64,000 nucleotides of DNA, taken from assembly GCA_944383325.1 (NCBI GenBank), contig CALWPC010000020.1, forward strand, positions 1 through 64,000, in the 5' to 3' direction. The position numbers were made by a program, and so were the translations under genes. The first letter of the stretch is position 1. Every line of letters starts with the position of its first letter. Under the pieces are notes generated by a model, which did not search any database, was not told the DNA's origin, and saw nothing but the letters and a program-made list of their open reading frames with translations. The DNA comes from an uncultured Lachnospiraceae bacterium. GTDB lineage: Bacteria; Bacillota; Clostridia; Lachnospirales; Lachnospiraceae. This document shows positions 18,168 to 27,617 of the stretch, in pieces.

Positions 18168-18197
18168 TTGACAATGGATTTCATTGTATAGTAATCT
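18168..18197 (+). promoter_or_regulatory. xylB: Candidate promoter for xylulokinase
   Basis: A perfect TTGACA (18168-18173) is followed after 18 bp by TAATCT (18192-18197). The -10 is imperfect, and an alternative TATAGT at 18187 has too short a spacer. Confidence 0.4.
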
Positions 18198-18249
18198 GAA
18201 TATAAGTACAGAATCAGGCAGCCGCGGGCGCGGCGGAAGAGGAGGGTAT

Positions 18250-19719
18250 ATGCTGTATATTGGAATTGATTTGGGGACGTCAGCCGTAAAATTGCTGATT
18301 ATGGATGAAAAGGGGAAGATTCAGAAGGCGACGGCCCGCGAATATCCGCTCTGTTTTCCAAAGCCGGGATGGTCTGAGCAAAATCCCGAAGACTGGTATG
18401 AACAGACGGTTGCAGGGCTGAAGGAACTGCTCGGGGATGTGGACAGGTCGCAGGTGGCCGGAATCAGCTTCGGAGGCCAAATGCACGGCCTGGTCGTTCT
18501 GGATGCGGAAGATCGCGTTCTGCGGCCCGCCATTTTGTGGAATGACGGGAGAACGGCGGAGGAGACAAGGTATTTAAATGAGACGGTGGGAAGGGAGAAG
18601 CTCGCCGCCTGCACGGCCAATATTGCATTTGCCGGTTTTACGGCGCCGAAGCTTTTGTGGATGCGCCGTCATGAACCGGAGCTGTTTGCGCAGATCGACA
18701 AGATCATGCTGCCGAAAGATTATCTTACATACCGGTTTACCGGTGTGCATGCCACGGACGTCTCTGATGCCTCCGGAACGCTTTTGTTCGATGTGAAAAA
18801 TCGTTGTTGGTCAGAGGAAATGCTGGACATTTGCAGCGTTCGAATGGAACAGATGCCGCGCATTTTTGAAAGTTATGAGAGTGTGGGCGTGCTGACTCCG
18901 GAATTTGCCGATGAGCTTGGTGTTCCTAGCGGGGTGGTTGTCGCAGCCGGAGCCGGCGATAACGCGGCGGCGGCGGTCGGCACAGGAACAGTTGGAAACG
19001 GGATGTGCAATATTTCTCTTGGCACGTCGGGAACCGTTTTTATCTCCGGCACACAGTTTGGAGCCGATCAGCATTATGCGCTGCATTCGTTCGCTCATGC
19101 GGACGGACATTATCACCTGATGGGGTGTATGCTCAGCGCAGCCTCGTGCAATAAATGGTGGATGGAAGAGATTTTACAGACGAAGGATTTTGCCAGGGAG
19201 CAGCAGCTTGTTGAGCGGTTGGGCGAGAACCACGTGTATTTTCTGCCGTATTTGATGGGAGAGCGGTCTCCGCACAATGATCCGCTGGCCAGAGGCGTGT
19301 TTATCGGTATGACGATGGATACGACGAGGACGGATATGACACAGGCGGTATTAGAGGGCGTTGCGTTTGCGCTGCGGGATTCGTTTGAGGTGGCCCGGCG
19401 GTTGGGCCTGTATCCGGCCCGCACAAAAATCTGCGGCGGAGGAGCCAAGAGTGCGCTCTGGAAACGGATGATTTCCAATATTTTAAACCTGCAGGTTGAT
19501 ATTGCTGAGAGCGAGGAAGGACCGGCGCTCGGAGCGGCCATGCTCGCCGCAGTCGCTGCGGGAGCGTATGCTTCTGTGGAGGAGGCAGCGGAGGCGATTG
19601 TGCGCGTTGTGGAAACGGTGGAGCCAGAGGCGGCGCTCGTTGAGAAATACGAGCAGCGCTATCAGAAGTTCCGTCAGATTTATCCGGCGGTGAGGGAATT
19701 ATATCCGGTGATTGAGTAA
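18250..19719 (+). CDS. xylB: Xylulokinase
   Basis: A 489-residue FGGY kinase converting D-xylulose to xylulose 5-phosphate for the pentose phosphate pathway. It starts with Y-I-G-I-D-L-G-T-S-A-V-K, has the sugar-contact region S-F-G-G-Q-M-H-G-L-V, the W-N-D-G-R motif, S-L-G-T-S-G-T-V, and the characteristic G-E-R-S-P-H-N-D-P-L-A-R. The C-terminal ATP-binding G-G-G-A-K-S segment is present. GGAGGG at 18241-18246 places the start at ATG 18250, although the frame is open to 18184. No xylose isomerase is adjacent. The msmK-like ATPase gene follows after about 200 bp in the same direction. Confidence 0.94.
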   Translation: MLYIGIDLGTSAVKLLIMDEKGKIQKATAREYPLCFPKPGWSEQNPEDWYEQTVAGLKELLGDVDRSQVAGISFGGQMHGLVVLDAEDRVLRPAILWNDGRTAEETRYLNETVGREKLAACTANIAFAGFTAPKLLWMRRHEPELFAQIDKIMLPKDYLTYRFTGVHATDVSDASGTLLFDVKNRCWSEEMLDICSVRMEQMPRIFESYESVGVLTPEFADELGVPSGVVVAAGAGDNAAAAVGTGTVGNGMCNISLGTSGTVFISGTQFGADQHYALHSFAHADGHYHLMGCMLSAASCNKWWMEEILQTKDFAREQQLVERLGENHVYFLPYLMGERSPHNDPLARGVFIGMTMDTTRTDMTQAVLEGVAFALRDSFEVARRLGLYPARTKICGGGAKSALWKRMISNILNLQVDIAESEEGPALGAAMLAAVAAGAYASVEEAAEAIVRVVETVEPEAALVEKYEQRYQKFRQIYPAVRELYPVIE

Positions 19720-19921
19720 TGCGGCAGCGTATAGGGCGAGTTGCACAGTTTTTGGCTGTAAATTTCGGCAAAATGTCTTCGTTCAGCGGGCTGTCAAATC
19801 AGCGGACAGCAGATGTCCCAAACTTTCAAAAAATATTTTAGTCATTGTGAGAATAGTAAAAAAATCGTTTTTCCACTATAATAAACCTATCATTTGAAAA
19901 TAAATTTGGGAGGAAAAGCAA

Positions 19922-21079
19922 ATGGCAAGTTTATCGTTACAGAATATCACGAAGGTGTATCCGAACGGCGTTGAGGCGGTAAAGGATTTCAACCTTGAGG
20001 TTGAGGACAAAGAGTTTATTATCTTCGTAGGCCCTTCGGGATGTGGAAAGTCTACCACCCTTCGTATGATTGCCGGTCTTGAAGAGATTTCAGACGGCGT
20101 GCTCAAGATTGGCGACCGCATTGTGAACGATGTGGAGCCGAAGGACAGAGATATTGCGATGGTATTCCAGAACTACGCGCTGTATCCGCATATGACGGTG
20201 TATGACAACATGGCGTTTGGTCTGAAGCTGCGCAAGGTGCCGAAAGATCAGATTGATAAGATGGTTCGCGAAGCTGCAAAAATTCTTGATCTGGAGCCGT
20301 ATCTGGAGAGGCGTCCGAAAGCGCTTTCCGGTGGTCAGAGACAGCGTGTGGCAATGGGACGTGCAATTGTGCGTAACCCGAAAGTGTTCCTGATGGACGA
20401 GCCGCTGTCCAACCTGGATGCAAAGCTGAGAGTACAGATGAGAACAGAGATTGCCAAGCTGCATCAGAGACTTGGAACGACAATCATCTACGTAACGCAC
20501 GACCAGACGGAGGCAATGACGCTTGGTACCCGTATCGTTGTTATGAAGGACGGTGTTGCACAGCAGATCGACACTCCGCAGAACCTTTACGGTAAACCGT
20601 GCAATTTGTTTGTAGCAGGATTCATGGGATCTCCGCAGATGAACTTCCTTGATGCAACCTGTCACGTAGACGGAGATAAAGTGACACTGACGATCGGTGA
20701 AGAGGACGATGAGGAGGCTGCACGTATGGAGCTTCCGAAAGAGAAGCATGTGATCACACTGCCTCCGGCAAAGGCACAGAAGCTGATTGAGGGCGGTTAC
20801 GACGGAAAGAAGGTCGTAATGGGAATCCGTCCGGAAGATCTGTATGACGACGAGATGATGATCGCAAACAATCCGAACAGCTTGCTTGAGTCCACAATCA
20901 ATGTATACGAGCTTCTCGGCGCAGAAGTATTCCTGTATTTTGATATTGTAGGCGTTCAGATGATCGCGAGGGTGAATCCCCGTACAACAGTACGTCCTGG
21001 AGATACCGCAGTATTTGCAATGGATACCGAGAAAATCCATGTATTCGACAAGGAGACTGAGGTTACAATCACCAACTAA
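19922..21079 (+). CDS. Multi-sugar ABC transporter ATPase (MsmK/UgpC type)
   Basis: A 385-residue ATPase energising CUT1-family sugar importers. It has the Walker [11 protein letters not shown], a Q-loop, the signature L-S-G-G-Q-R-Q-R-V, Walker B V-F-L-M-D-E-P, the H-loop T-H-D-Q-T-E-A and a C-terminal TOBE regulatory domain (about 240-385). In Firmicutes a stand-alone copy of this type commonly serves several sugar importers, and here no permease or binding-protein gene adjoins. The codon use is noticeably biased toward favoured codons (for example few rare Arg or Ile codons), as expected for a highly expressed gene. GGGAGG precedes the ATG. The ligand-transport partner may be the family of binding proteins like the one at 63020. 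Confidence 0.93.
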   Translation: MASLSLQNITKVYPNGVEAVKDFNLEVEDKEFIIFVGPSGCGKSTTLRMIAGLEEISDGVLKIGDRIVNDVEPKDRDIAMVFQNYALYPHMTVYDNMAFGLKLRKVPKDQIDKMVREAAKILDLEPYLERRPKALSGGQRQRVAMGRAIVRNPKVFLMDEPLSNLDAKLRVQMRTEIAKLHQRLGTTIIYVTHDQTEAMTLGTRIVVMKDGVAQQIDTPQNLYGKPCNLFVAGFMGSPQMNFLDATCHVDGDKVTLTIGEEDDEEAARMELPKEKHVITLPPAKAQKLIEGGYDGKKVVMGIRPEDLYDDEMMIANNPNSLLESTINVYELLGAEVFLYFDIVGVQMIARVNPRTTVRPGDTAVFAMDTEKIHVFDKETEVTITN

Positions 21080-21113
21080 TCTTTGCAAGATGTATGAGTA
21101 AATATAACTTACT

Positions 21114-21148
21114 GCCGCGGCAAGCATTGGTTTGCCGCGGCGGTTTTG
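21114..21148 (+). terminator. Intrinsic terminator after the multi-sugar ATPase
   Basis: CCGCGGCAA (21115-21123) pairs perfectly with TTGCCGCGG (21132-21140), followed by CGGTTTTGTT. The T tract is short but the stem is strong. Confidence 0.65.
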
Positions 21149-21172
21149 TTCACGTATAGGAGGAATTTGCGA

Positions 21173-22366
21173 GTGATTTCAGATAAAATGAAGGGCTATG
21201 TGGAAAATAGTTCAGCTATCCGGGCAATGTTTGAGGAAGGCAAACGCCTTGCCGGGATCTACGGCGAGGAAAATGTATATGATTTCAGCCTTGGAAACCC
21301 GAATGTTGCCGCTCCGAAGGAGGTTAACGACGCGATTGTCGAGCTTGTCCGGGGAACGGATCCGGTTGTCCTGCACGGATATATGAATAATTCCGGGTTT
21401 GAATCTGTTCGCGCGGCTATTGCAGACTCGCTGAACAGGAGATTTGGGACTTCTTTCGGCGAGCGCAATATTGTGATGACGGTTGGCGCGGCCGGCGGGC
21501 TGAATGTGATTTTAAAGACTCTGCTCAATCCCGGCGATGAGGTCATCGTGTTTGCTCCGTATTTCGGAGAGTATCGCAGCTATACTTCCAATTATGACGG
21601 CGTGCTTGTGGAAGTGTCCCCGGACACGGCTACATTTCAGCCGAATCTGACCGAATTTGAGCGCAAGATTACGCCGCGGACAAAGGCGGTCATTGTCAAT
21701 ACGCCCAACAATCCGACCGGCGTTGTCTACTCGGAGGAAGTGATCCGGGCGATGGCGGACATCATGGAACAAAAACAGCGGGAGCTCGGAACGGATATTT
21801 ATCTGATTTCCGATGAACCGTACCGCGAACTGGTCTATGACGGCGTTCAGGTTCCGTATTTGACGAAATATTACGCGAATACAATTGTCGGTTATTCGTA
21901 CAGTAAATCGCTGTCTCTGCCGGGCGAGCGCATCGGCTATCTTGTCATTCCCGATGACGTGGCGGATGCAGATATGGTGATCGACGCGGCAAATGTGGCG
22001 AACCGGATTCTCGGGTTTGTGAATGCGCCGAGCCTGCAGCAGTTGGCAGTTGCGAAGTGTCTCGACGCGGAGACGGACGTTTCTTACTATAACCGCAACC
22101 GGGAGCTGCTGTATCAGGTGCTGACAGAGCTTGGCTTTACCTGTATTAAGCCGCAGGGTGCATTTTATTTATTTGTAAAGTCGCCGGTCGAGGACGAGAA
22201 ACAGTTTTGTGCAAAAGCGAAAGAGTACCGGCTGCTGCTTGTGCCGGGAAGCTCGTTTGCGTGTCCGGGTTATGTGCGGATTGCCTATTGTGTTTCCTAT
22301 GAGACGATTGAGCGTTCGATTCCGTCATTTGAAAAATTGGCATATGATTATTTTCATCAGGTATAA
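21173..22366 (+). CDS. Class I/II aminotransferase (aspartate-aminotransferase-like)
   Basis: A 397-residue PLP-dependent fold-type I enzyme. Its N-terminal part reads F-S-L-G-N-P-N-V-A-A-P, N-T-P-N-N-P-T-G lies mid-sequence, and the PLP-lysine region is Y-S-Y-S-K-S-L-S-L-P-G-E-R-I-G-Y. AGGAGG at 21158-21163 directs the start to GTG 21173; an earlier TTG at 21146 would overlap that ribosome-binding site. The amino donor and acceptor cannot be read from sequence; aspartate, alanine or aromatic acids are all possible. Its stop overlaps an upstream ATG of the next gene (TAATG), suggesting co-transcription with the histidinol-phosphate-aminotransferase-like gene. Confidence 0.88.
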   Translation: MISDKMKGYVENSSAIRAMFEEGKRLAGIYGEENVYDFSLGNPNVAAPKEVNDAIVELVRGTDPVVLHGYMNNSGFESVRAAIADSLNRRFGTSFGERNIVMTVGAAGGLNVILKTLLNPGDEVIVFAPYFGEYRSYTSNYDGVLVEVSPDTATFQPNLTEFERKITPRTKAVIVNTPNNPTGVVYSEEVIRAMADIMEQKQRELGTDIYLISDEPYRELVYDGVQVPYLTKYYANTIVGYSYSKSLSLPGERIGYLVIPDDVADADMVIDAANVANRILGFVNAPSLQQLAVAKCLDAETDVSYYNRNRELLYQVLTELGFTCIKPQGAFYLFVKSPVEDEKQFCAKAKEYRLLLVPGSSFACPGYVRIAYCVSYETIERSIPSFEKLAYDYFHQV

Positions 22367-22392
22367 TGGACTGTCGGCAAGTGGAGGCATCA

Positions 22393-23481
22393 ATGAAACA
22401 GTGGGAAAATAATGTTCGTGCAGTGACCCCCTATGTGCCGGGGGAGCAGCCGAAGCAGCAGGGATTAATTAAATTAAATACAAATGAAAATCCCTATCCG
22501 CCATCCCCGTCGGTTCAGCAGGCGCTTGGGCAGATGGACGCGCATAGTTTCCGGCTCTATCCTGATCCGGAAGCGTCGCAGCTTACGGGTGCGATTGCGG
22601 ACAGATACGGGGTTTCGGAGCGTCAGGTGTTTGTGGGTGTGGGGTCGGATGATGTGCTGTCACTGGCGTTTCTAACATTTTTTAACGGGAAAAAGCCGAT
22701 TCTCTTTCCTGAAATCACATATTCGTTTTACCGTGTATGGGCTACGGTTTATCAAATTCCGTTTCGCTGCGTGCCGCTAGATGAACAGCTCCATATCCGG
22801 GCGTCGGATTACGTGTCGGCAGCCGGGACGGTTGGAGGCATCGTATTTCCAAATCCGAATGCGCCGACAGGCGCGGCGCTTTCTCTGGCCGATGTGGAAG
22901 AAATTGTGCGCGCGAACCGAGATGTGGTTGTGATTGTCGATGAGGCGTATATTGATTTTGGAGCAAAGAGCGCGCTGCCTCTTGTGGAAACATACGACAA
23001 TCTGCTGGTTGTGCAGACGTTTTCAAAGTCAAGATCGATGGCGGGCGTGCGCATCGGCTACGCAATCGGGGATGAGCGTCTGATCGCATATCTAAAGAGC
23101 GTTAAGGAGTCGGTAAACTCCTATACTATGAATATGCCGTCGATTGTATTAGGCGTGGCTGCGCTTGAGGACGAGCGCTATTTTCAGGAAACGTGCGCAG
23201 AAATTATCAGGACGAGAGAACTGGTCGGACAAAAGCTTGCGTCGATGGGATTTCGCTTTCCGCAGTCACAGGCTAATTTTCTCTTTGTGACGCATCCCGA
23301 TTATAACGCCAAAGAGCTGTTTTTGGCGCTTAGGGAGAACAACATTTATGTGCGTTACTTTGACCAACCGGGGCTTCGGGATTATCTTAGAATTACAATC
23401 GGCACTCCGGAGCAAATGGGGCAGTTGATTGCATTTCTGGAGGAATATGCGGCCAGGGATGGCGGAGGTCAGCGCGTATGA
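22393..23481 (+). CDS. Histidinol-phosphate aminotransferase-like enzyme
   Basis: A 362-residue fold-type I aminotransferase of the HisC/CobD branch. Diagnostic are L-N-T-N-E-N-P-Y-P-P-S-P near the N-terminus, F-P-N-P-N-A-P-T-G, V-D-E-A-Y-I-D-F and the PLP-lysine region T-F-S-K-S-R-S-M-A-G-V-R-I-G-Y. GTGGAGG at 22381-22387 sets the start at ATG 22393, although the frame opens at 22366 and overlaps the previous stop. No other his genes are nearby. The gene is linked to a hydrogenase-maturation neighbourhood, so a role outside histidine synthesis (for example another imidazole- or aromatic-type acceptor) is possible. Stop and next start overlap by 4 bp. Confidence 0.85.
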   Translation: MKQWENNVRAVTPYVPGEQPKQQGLIKLNTNENPYPPSPSVQQALGQMDAHSFRLYPDPEASQLTGAIADRYGVSERQVFVGVGSDDVLSLAFLTFFNGKKPILFPEITYSFYRVWATVYQIPFRCVPLDEQLHIRASDYVSAAGTVGGIVFPNPNAPTGAALSLADVEEIVRANRDVVVIVDEAYIDFGAKSALPLVETYDNLLVVQTFSKSRSMAGVRIGYAIGDERLIAYLKSVKESVNSYTMNMPSIVLGVAALEDERYFQETCAEIIRTRELVGQKLASMGFRFPQSQANFLFVTHPDYNAKELFLALRENNIYVRYFDQPGLRDYLRITIGTPEQMGQLIAFLEEYAARDGGGQRV

Positions 23482-23744
23482 GCACCAGAGTGGCCGTGGT
23501 TGGCATTATTGTAGAAAAGCCGGATGCGGTTTTGGAACTCAACCGGACGCTTCACGAATATGAATGTTATATTGTGGGGCGGATGGGAATTCCGTACCGT
23601 GAGCGCGGTATCAAAATTATCAGCGTAGCGGTCGATGCGCCGCAGGACATCATTAATGCGCTGTCCGGCAAACTGGGCAGAATCGACGGGATCAGCGCGA
23701 AGGCGGCATATTCCAATTGTGTGTTTCATGCGCCCCGCGACTGA
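23478..23744 (+). CDS. TM1266-type iron-only hydrogenase system regulator
   Basis: An 88-residue small ACT-like domain protein matching the putative regulator family found beside [FeFe]-hydrogenase maturation genes. Features are R-V-A-V-V-G-I-I-V at the start, H-E-Y-x-x-Y-I-V-G-R-M-G-I-P-Y-R, G-I-K-I-I-S-V and a final G-R-I-D-G-I-S-A-K-A-A-Y-S. The family is thought to bind nickel or a small ligand, but its mechanism is not established. It overlaps the preceding aminotransferase gene by 4 bp and lies 2.6 kb before hydF in the same direction, which supports the hydrogenase link. Confidence 0.85.
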   Translation: MSTRVAVVGIIVEKPDAVLELNRTLHEYECYIVGRMGIPYRERGIKIISVAVDAPQDIINALSGKLGRIDGISAKAAYSNCVFHAPRD

Positions 23745-23773
23745 ATTCTGGCAGAAAGGAAAGACGGCGCGGC

Positions 23774-24544
23774 ATGAAAATATATTTCAAAAAGCTTCAC
23801 AATGTTTTGAAGCCGTATTATATTTTTGTTATTATATTGGCGGCATGGATTGTTGCGTCCCGGCTGCAGATCTGGAATACGTATCTCCTTCCGACTCCGT
23901 GGAGGGTGTGGGCTACTTTTGTCTCCATGATGAAGCGGGGTGAAATTGTCGCTTCTGTGCTGATGAGTCTTCGGCGCGTGGCGGCGGGGTTCGCCATTTC
24001 GTTTGCGCTCGCTTTTTCGTGCGGAGTCATTTCGGCGTTTATGCCGGCATTGTCGGCGTATTTTCGGCATTTGAATAATTTTATGCGCAATGTGCCGCCG
24101 CTCTCGTTAATTTCGCTGCTCATTCTGTGGTTTGGGATCGGAGAGACGTCAAAGCTGATTATTATCGTGCTCGCGTCGTTTTTTCCGATGTTTTTAAATA
24201 TTCATCAGGGTCTGTGTGAATGCGACAGAAAACTGGTCGAGGTGGGGCGTTCGCTCGGGTTTTCGGGGCCGAAGCTTTTTGTGCGCATTTATCTGCCGTA
24301 TGCAAGAGAAGATATTCTGGTCGGCATGCGCACGGGTCTTGGATATAGTTGGCGCGCGCTGATTGGGGCTGAGATGTTTGCAGCGGCTAGCGGACTGGGA
24401 TATATGATTGTCTACGCGCAGCAGATGTCGCGCTCAGACAAAGTGATTATCGGCATTTTTTTAATCGGGCTGATCGGCTGTATCTCGGATAAGCTGTTTT
24501 CTGTGCTGATACGAAAAGTGTGTACGGGTGGTGAGAAGACGTGA
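23774..24544 (+). CDS. ABC transporter permease, SsuC/TauC/ThiX type
   Basis: A 256-residue inner-membrane permease of the nitrate/taurine/sulfonate family with about six helices. The EAA-like loop reads C-E-C-D-R-K-L-V-E-V-G-R-S-L-G-F-S-G-P-K (about residues 154-173), and Y-S-W-R-A-L-I-G-A-E-M follows. AAAGGAAAG lies upstream of the chosen ATG at 23774; an earlier frame opening at 23717 would overlap the regulator gene. It forms an importer with the ATPase (4-bp overlap) and the lipoprotein that follow. Confidence 0.88.
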   Translation: MKIYFKKLHNVLKPYYIFVIILAAWIVASRLQIWNTYLLPTPWRVWATFVSMMKRGEIVASVLMSLRRVAAGFAISFALAFSCGVISAFMPALSAYFRHLNNFMRNVPPLSLISLLILWFGIGETSKLIIIVLASFFPMFLNIHQGLCECDRKLVEVGRSLGFSGPKLFVRIYLPYAREDILVGMRTGLGYSWRALIGAEMFAAASGLGYMIVYAQQMSRSDKVIIGIFLIGLIGCISDKLFSVLIRKVCTGGEKT

Positions 24545-25257
24545 GCAAATGCAAAGATACGATTGAACTTTGTTCGGTTTCAAAGTCTTTTCAGGTTGAC
24601 GGGGAGGCGCTTTGGGTATTTCGGGAGCTTTCACTGTCGGTTCCGCAGCATGAAATTACGGTTGTGCTTGGGAAAAGCGGCTGTGGGAAGACGACGCTGC
24701 TGCGTTTGATTGGGCGGTTGGATACCGATTATTCTGGGGAAATTCATTATCCGGTCAATGCCAGGACGGCGTTTGTGTTTCAGGAAGCGCGGCTGATGCC
24801 GTGGTTAAATGTGTGGGATAATATCACGTTTGGTTTAAAAAGACGTGAAATCAATCCCGGCCAGGTGGAAGAGCTTTTGAGCCTGACCGGTCTGAGCGGT
24901 TTTTCGCGTCTGTATCCCCGGCAGCTCTCCGGCGGCATGCAGCAGCGCGTATCTCTGGCGCGGGCGTTGGCGTTAAAGCCGCAGTTTCTGTTAATGGACG
25001 AGCCGTTTGCGGCGCTCGATTATTTTACACGCTCAAACATGCAGGAGGCGCTCCTCAATATTCACCGGAGTACGAATTGCGGTGTGTTATTTGTCACGCA
25101 CAGTATTGACGAGGCGATCTGCCTCGGGGATCGTATTGTGATTATTGATCATCAACAGGTGAAGAAGGTCTATCATCTGAGAGAAAGAGCAGGCGCGGAA
25201 GCGCCGTTAAGTGACTCTGAGCTCAAAGAGGATATTCTTCAAACAATAAATTCATAA
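24541..25257 (+). CDS. ABC transporter ATPase, SsuB/TauB type
   Basis: A 238-residue ATP-binding subunit. It has Walker A G-K-S-G-C-G-K-T-T, Q-loop F-V-F-Q-E-A-R-L-M-P-W (typical of the sulfonate/nitrate/taurine/thiamine-precursor group), signature L-S-G-G-M-Q-Q-R-V, Walker B F-L-L-M-D-E-P-F-A-A-L-D and an H-loop T-H-S-I-D-E-A. It starts at GTG 24541, overlapping the permease stop by 4 bp, so the two are translationally coupled. Confidence 0.9.
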   Translation: MSKCKDTIELCSVSKSFQVDGEALWVFRELSLSVPQHEITVVLGKSGCGKTTLLRLIGRLDTDYSGEIHYPVNARTAFVFQEARLMPWLNVWDNITFGLKRREINPGQVEELLSLTGLSGFSRLYPRQLSGGMQQRVSLARALALKPQFLLMDEPFAALDYFTRSNMQEALLNIHRSTNCGVLFVTHSIDEAICLGDRIVIIDHQQVKKVYHLRERAGAEAPLSDSELKEDILQTINS

Positions 25258-25275
25258 TTGAAAAGGAGGACCAAA

Positions 25276-26277
25276 ATGAAAGTAAGAAAGTTACTGGCGA
25301 TGGGGATGGCCGTAGTATTAACGTGTTCGTCCCTTCTACTGACAGGATGTTCCGGCTCAGACAAAAAGGAGGAAACAGGCGATGGCGCGTCCACCGCAAA
25401 AACGGAGGAGACCTTGTCTGAAATTATGGTGACGTATGTGACGTCGCCGCTGAATGTACCATCCATTGTCGAGAGAAATCATGAAATTTTTGCAGAGAAT
25501 ATGAAGGATCTGGGAATTGAGCAGGTCAATTATTCGGAGATTACTTCCGGCGCGGATCAGACACAGGCGCTCGCTTCGGGGGATATTCAGTTTTTGTATG
25601 CAGTCGGTGCGACGTCGGTGATTTTATCGGCGGCAAACGATGCGGATATTAAAATTATTTCTATGTACAGCCGTTCGCCGAAAGCGTTTTGTCTGTTTTC
25701 GCAGGACGAAGCGATTTCCTCGCCTGAAGATCTGAAAGGAAAAACGATTGCGGGGCCGCAGGGAACGATTTTGCATGAATTGCTTGTCGCGTATCTGGCT
25801 AGCGCCGGGCTGACTGTCTCGGATGTAAACTTTGTAAATACAAGCATTCCCGATGCAATGGCGGCTCTCAGCGGCGGGAGTGTGGACTGCGCGCTTCTTG
25901 CCGGTGCGGCGGCGTACAATGCAACTGCAGCCGGATCTCATCTTGTGACAAACGGCGAGGGCTTTGTGGACGGCACGATTGTGTGCGCGACGACGCAGGA
26001 GTTTTATAATGATCATCCGCAGGTTGTAGAAAAGTTCCTGGAGGCGCAGCAGGACGTGCTCGATTATATGAGTGAAAACGAGGCTGCAGTGCAGCAGGAA
26101 ACCGCGGACAACCTTGATCTTGACCTTTCGGCCGTGGAAGAGATGTATGAATATTATGATTTTGATATGTCGGTTAGGGATTCGGATATAGAATCAATGA
26201 AATCGACGATGGAGTTTATGTTGGAAACCGGCATGATTGAGAATGAGGTAGAGATTGAAGATTTGGTGATCCGGTAA
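25276..26277 (+). CDS. Substrate-binding lipoprotein, SsuA/NMT1-like
   Basis: A 333-residue periplasmic-binding-type lipoprotein. The signal peptide ends in the lipobox L-L-T-G-C with the acylated Cys at about residue 24, and an acidic Gly/Lys/Glu linker follows. The mature domain resembles the SsuA/TauA/ThiY group (A-L-A-S-G-D-I-Q-F-L-Y-A-V-G near 95, D-L-K-G-K-T-I-A-G-P-Q-G-T near 150). AAAGGAGG at 25262-25269 sets the start. The ligand is not evident. Linkage with a TM1266-type regulator and hydF, and with no sulfur genes, leaves sulfonates, thiamine precursors or an aromatic or metal-chelating compound as options. Confidence 0.88.
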   Translation: MKVRKLLAMGMAVVLTCSSLLLTGCSGSDKKEETGDGASTAKTEETLSEIMVTYVTSPLNVPSIVERNHEIFAENMKDLGIEQVNYSEITSGADQTQALASGDIQFLYAVGATSVILSAANDADIKIISMYSRSPKAFCLFSQDEAISSPEDLKGKTIAGPQGTILHELLVAYLASAGLTVSDVNFVNTSIPDAMAALSGGSVDCALLAGAAAYNATAAGSHLVTNGEGFVDGTIVCATTQEFYNDHPQVVEKFLEAQQDVLDYMSENEAAVQQETADNLDLDLSAVEEMYEYYDFDMSVRDSDIESMKSTMEFMLETGMIENEVEIEDLVIR

Positions 26278-26326
26278 TGGTTTGGCGGATCATCTGTGAA
26301 ATAGAATTGATTGATGGAGAATGCGT

Positions 26327-27574
26327 ATGAGTTTAAATGAAACACCGTCGGCGAACCGTGTGCACATCGGATTTTTCGGCCGCCGAAACGCGGGGAAGTC
26401 GAGCTTGGTCAATGCCGTGACCGGGCAGGAGCTGTCTATTGTCTCGGAGCAGAAAGGGACGACGACAGATCCGGTACATAAAGCAATGGAATTACTGCCG
26501 TTAGGGCCGGTTGTTATAATCGACACGCCGGGGTTTGATGATGAGGGGGAACTGGGAGCGCTGCGCGTGCGCAAGACAAAGCAGGTGCTGAACAAGACGG
26601 ATATTGCGGTGCTGATTGTGGACGCGGCGGAGGGGCTGTGCCAGGGCGACAGGGAAATGCTCGCCTTATTTCAGACAAAACAGATTCCTCATCTTGTGGT
26701 ATTTAATAAGAGCGATCTTGTCGGAGGCAGAGAGTCATGTGAAGAAGATAAGATGCAGACAAAATCCATTTTGGACGAATTGGGCAATGCGCCGTACCTT
26801 TTTGTAAGCGCTGCCAGTGGGGACGGAGTCGTCGAGTTGAAGGAAAAACTTTCCAGTCTTGTCCCGGCAGATAACGGGCGCCGTCTTGTTGCGGATCTTG
26901 TGCGCCCGTTGGACGTCGTGGTATTGGTTGTGCCGATTGACTCCGCGGCGCCGAAAGGAAGACTGATATTGCCGCAGCAGCAGGTTCTCCGCGATTTACT
27001 GGACGCCGGCGCTGTTTCGGTGGTCGTGCGCGAGCATGAGCTTGAAGACGCGCTTCGTTCGCTCGCTGTAAAACCGGCGATGGTGATTACGGACAGTCAG
27101 GTATTTGCAGAGGTGGCAAAGTCGACGCCTGAAAATGTTCCTCTGACTTCTTTTTCGATCCTGATGGCCCGATACAAAGGGTTTTTGGAGCAGGCGGTTC
27201 GGGGCGTCGGCGCCATTGACCGGCTGCAGGACGGGGATACGGTGCTGATTGCCGAAGGATGTACCCATCATCGTCAGTGCGACGACATCGGAACGGTCAA
27301 AATACCGAGATGGCTCAGAGAGCATACAAAGAAAGAGATACAAATTAAAACCGTGTCCGGAACGGAATTTCCGGAAGACGTGACCCCGTACGCGGTTGTG
27401 ATTCACTGCGGCGGCTGCATGCTCAATGAGCGGGAGGTGCTGTATCGGATGAAGTGTTCCGTGGATCAGGGAGTGCCGTTTACAAATTATGGGATTACCA
27501 TTGCACATATGAAAGGTATTTTAAAGCGGAGCATTGAACTGTTTCCGGCAATTTCAGCGATGCTGCCGCAGTAG
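26327..27574 (+). CDS. hydF: [FeFe] hydrogenase H-cluster maturation GTPase HydF
   Basis: A 415-residue scaffold protein that assembles the 2Fe subcluster delivered by HydE and HydG and transfers it to apo-hydrogenase. The N-terminal TrmE/Era-like GTPase domain shows G-R-R-N-A-G-K-S-S (P-loop), G-T-T-T-D-P-V (switch I), D-T-P-G-F-D-D and N-K-S-D. The C-terminal part carries the [4Fe-4S]-binding motif C-T-H-H and, about 50 residues later, H-C-G-G-C. ATG 26327 is chosen over ATG 26321 because GGAG (26316-26319) needs the larger spacing. hydE, hydG and the hydrogenase are not in the window. A strong terminator follows. Confidence 0.96.
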   Translation: MSLNETPSANRVHIGFFGRRNAGKSSLVNAVTGQELSIVSEQKGTTTDPVHKAMELLPLGPVVIIDTPGFDDEGELGALRVRKTKQVLNKTDIAVLIVDAAEGLCQGDREMLALFQTKQIPHLVVFNKSDLVGGRESCEEDKMQTKSILDELGNAPYLFVSAASGDGVVELKEKLSSLVPADNGRRLVADLVRPLDVVVLVVPIDSAAPKGRLILPQQQVLRDLLDAGAVSVVVREHELEDALRSLAVKPAMVITDSQVFAEVAKSTPENVPLTSFSILMARYKGFLEQAVRGVGAIDRLQDGDTVLIAEGCTHHRQCDDIGTVKIPRWLREHTKKEIQIKTVSGTEFPEDVTPYAVVIHCGGCMLNEREVLYRMKCSVDQGVPFTNYGITIAHMKGILKRSIELFPAISAMLPQ

Positions 27575-27617
27575 TGCAGCGGCTTTTGCGACAAAATAAT
27601 ACAGAGATGCAATTTGG

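Noticed and set aside
20090-21127. 345-codon minus-strand frame opposite the multi-sugar ATPase
   Set aside because: Antisense shadow of a highly expressed ABC ATPase, rich in Cys, His and Leu, with no protein-like pattern.
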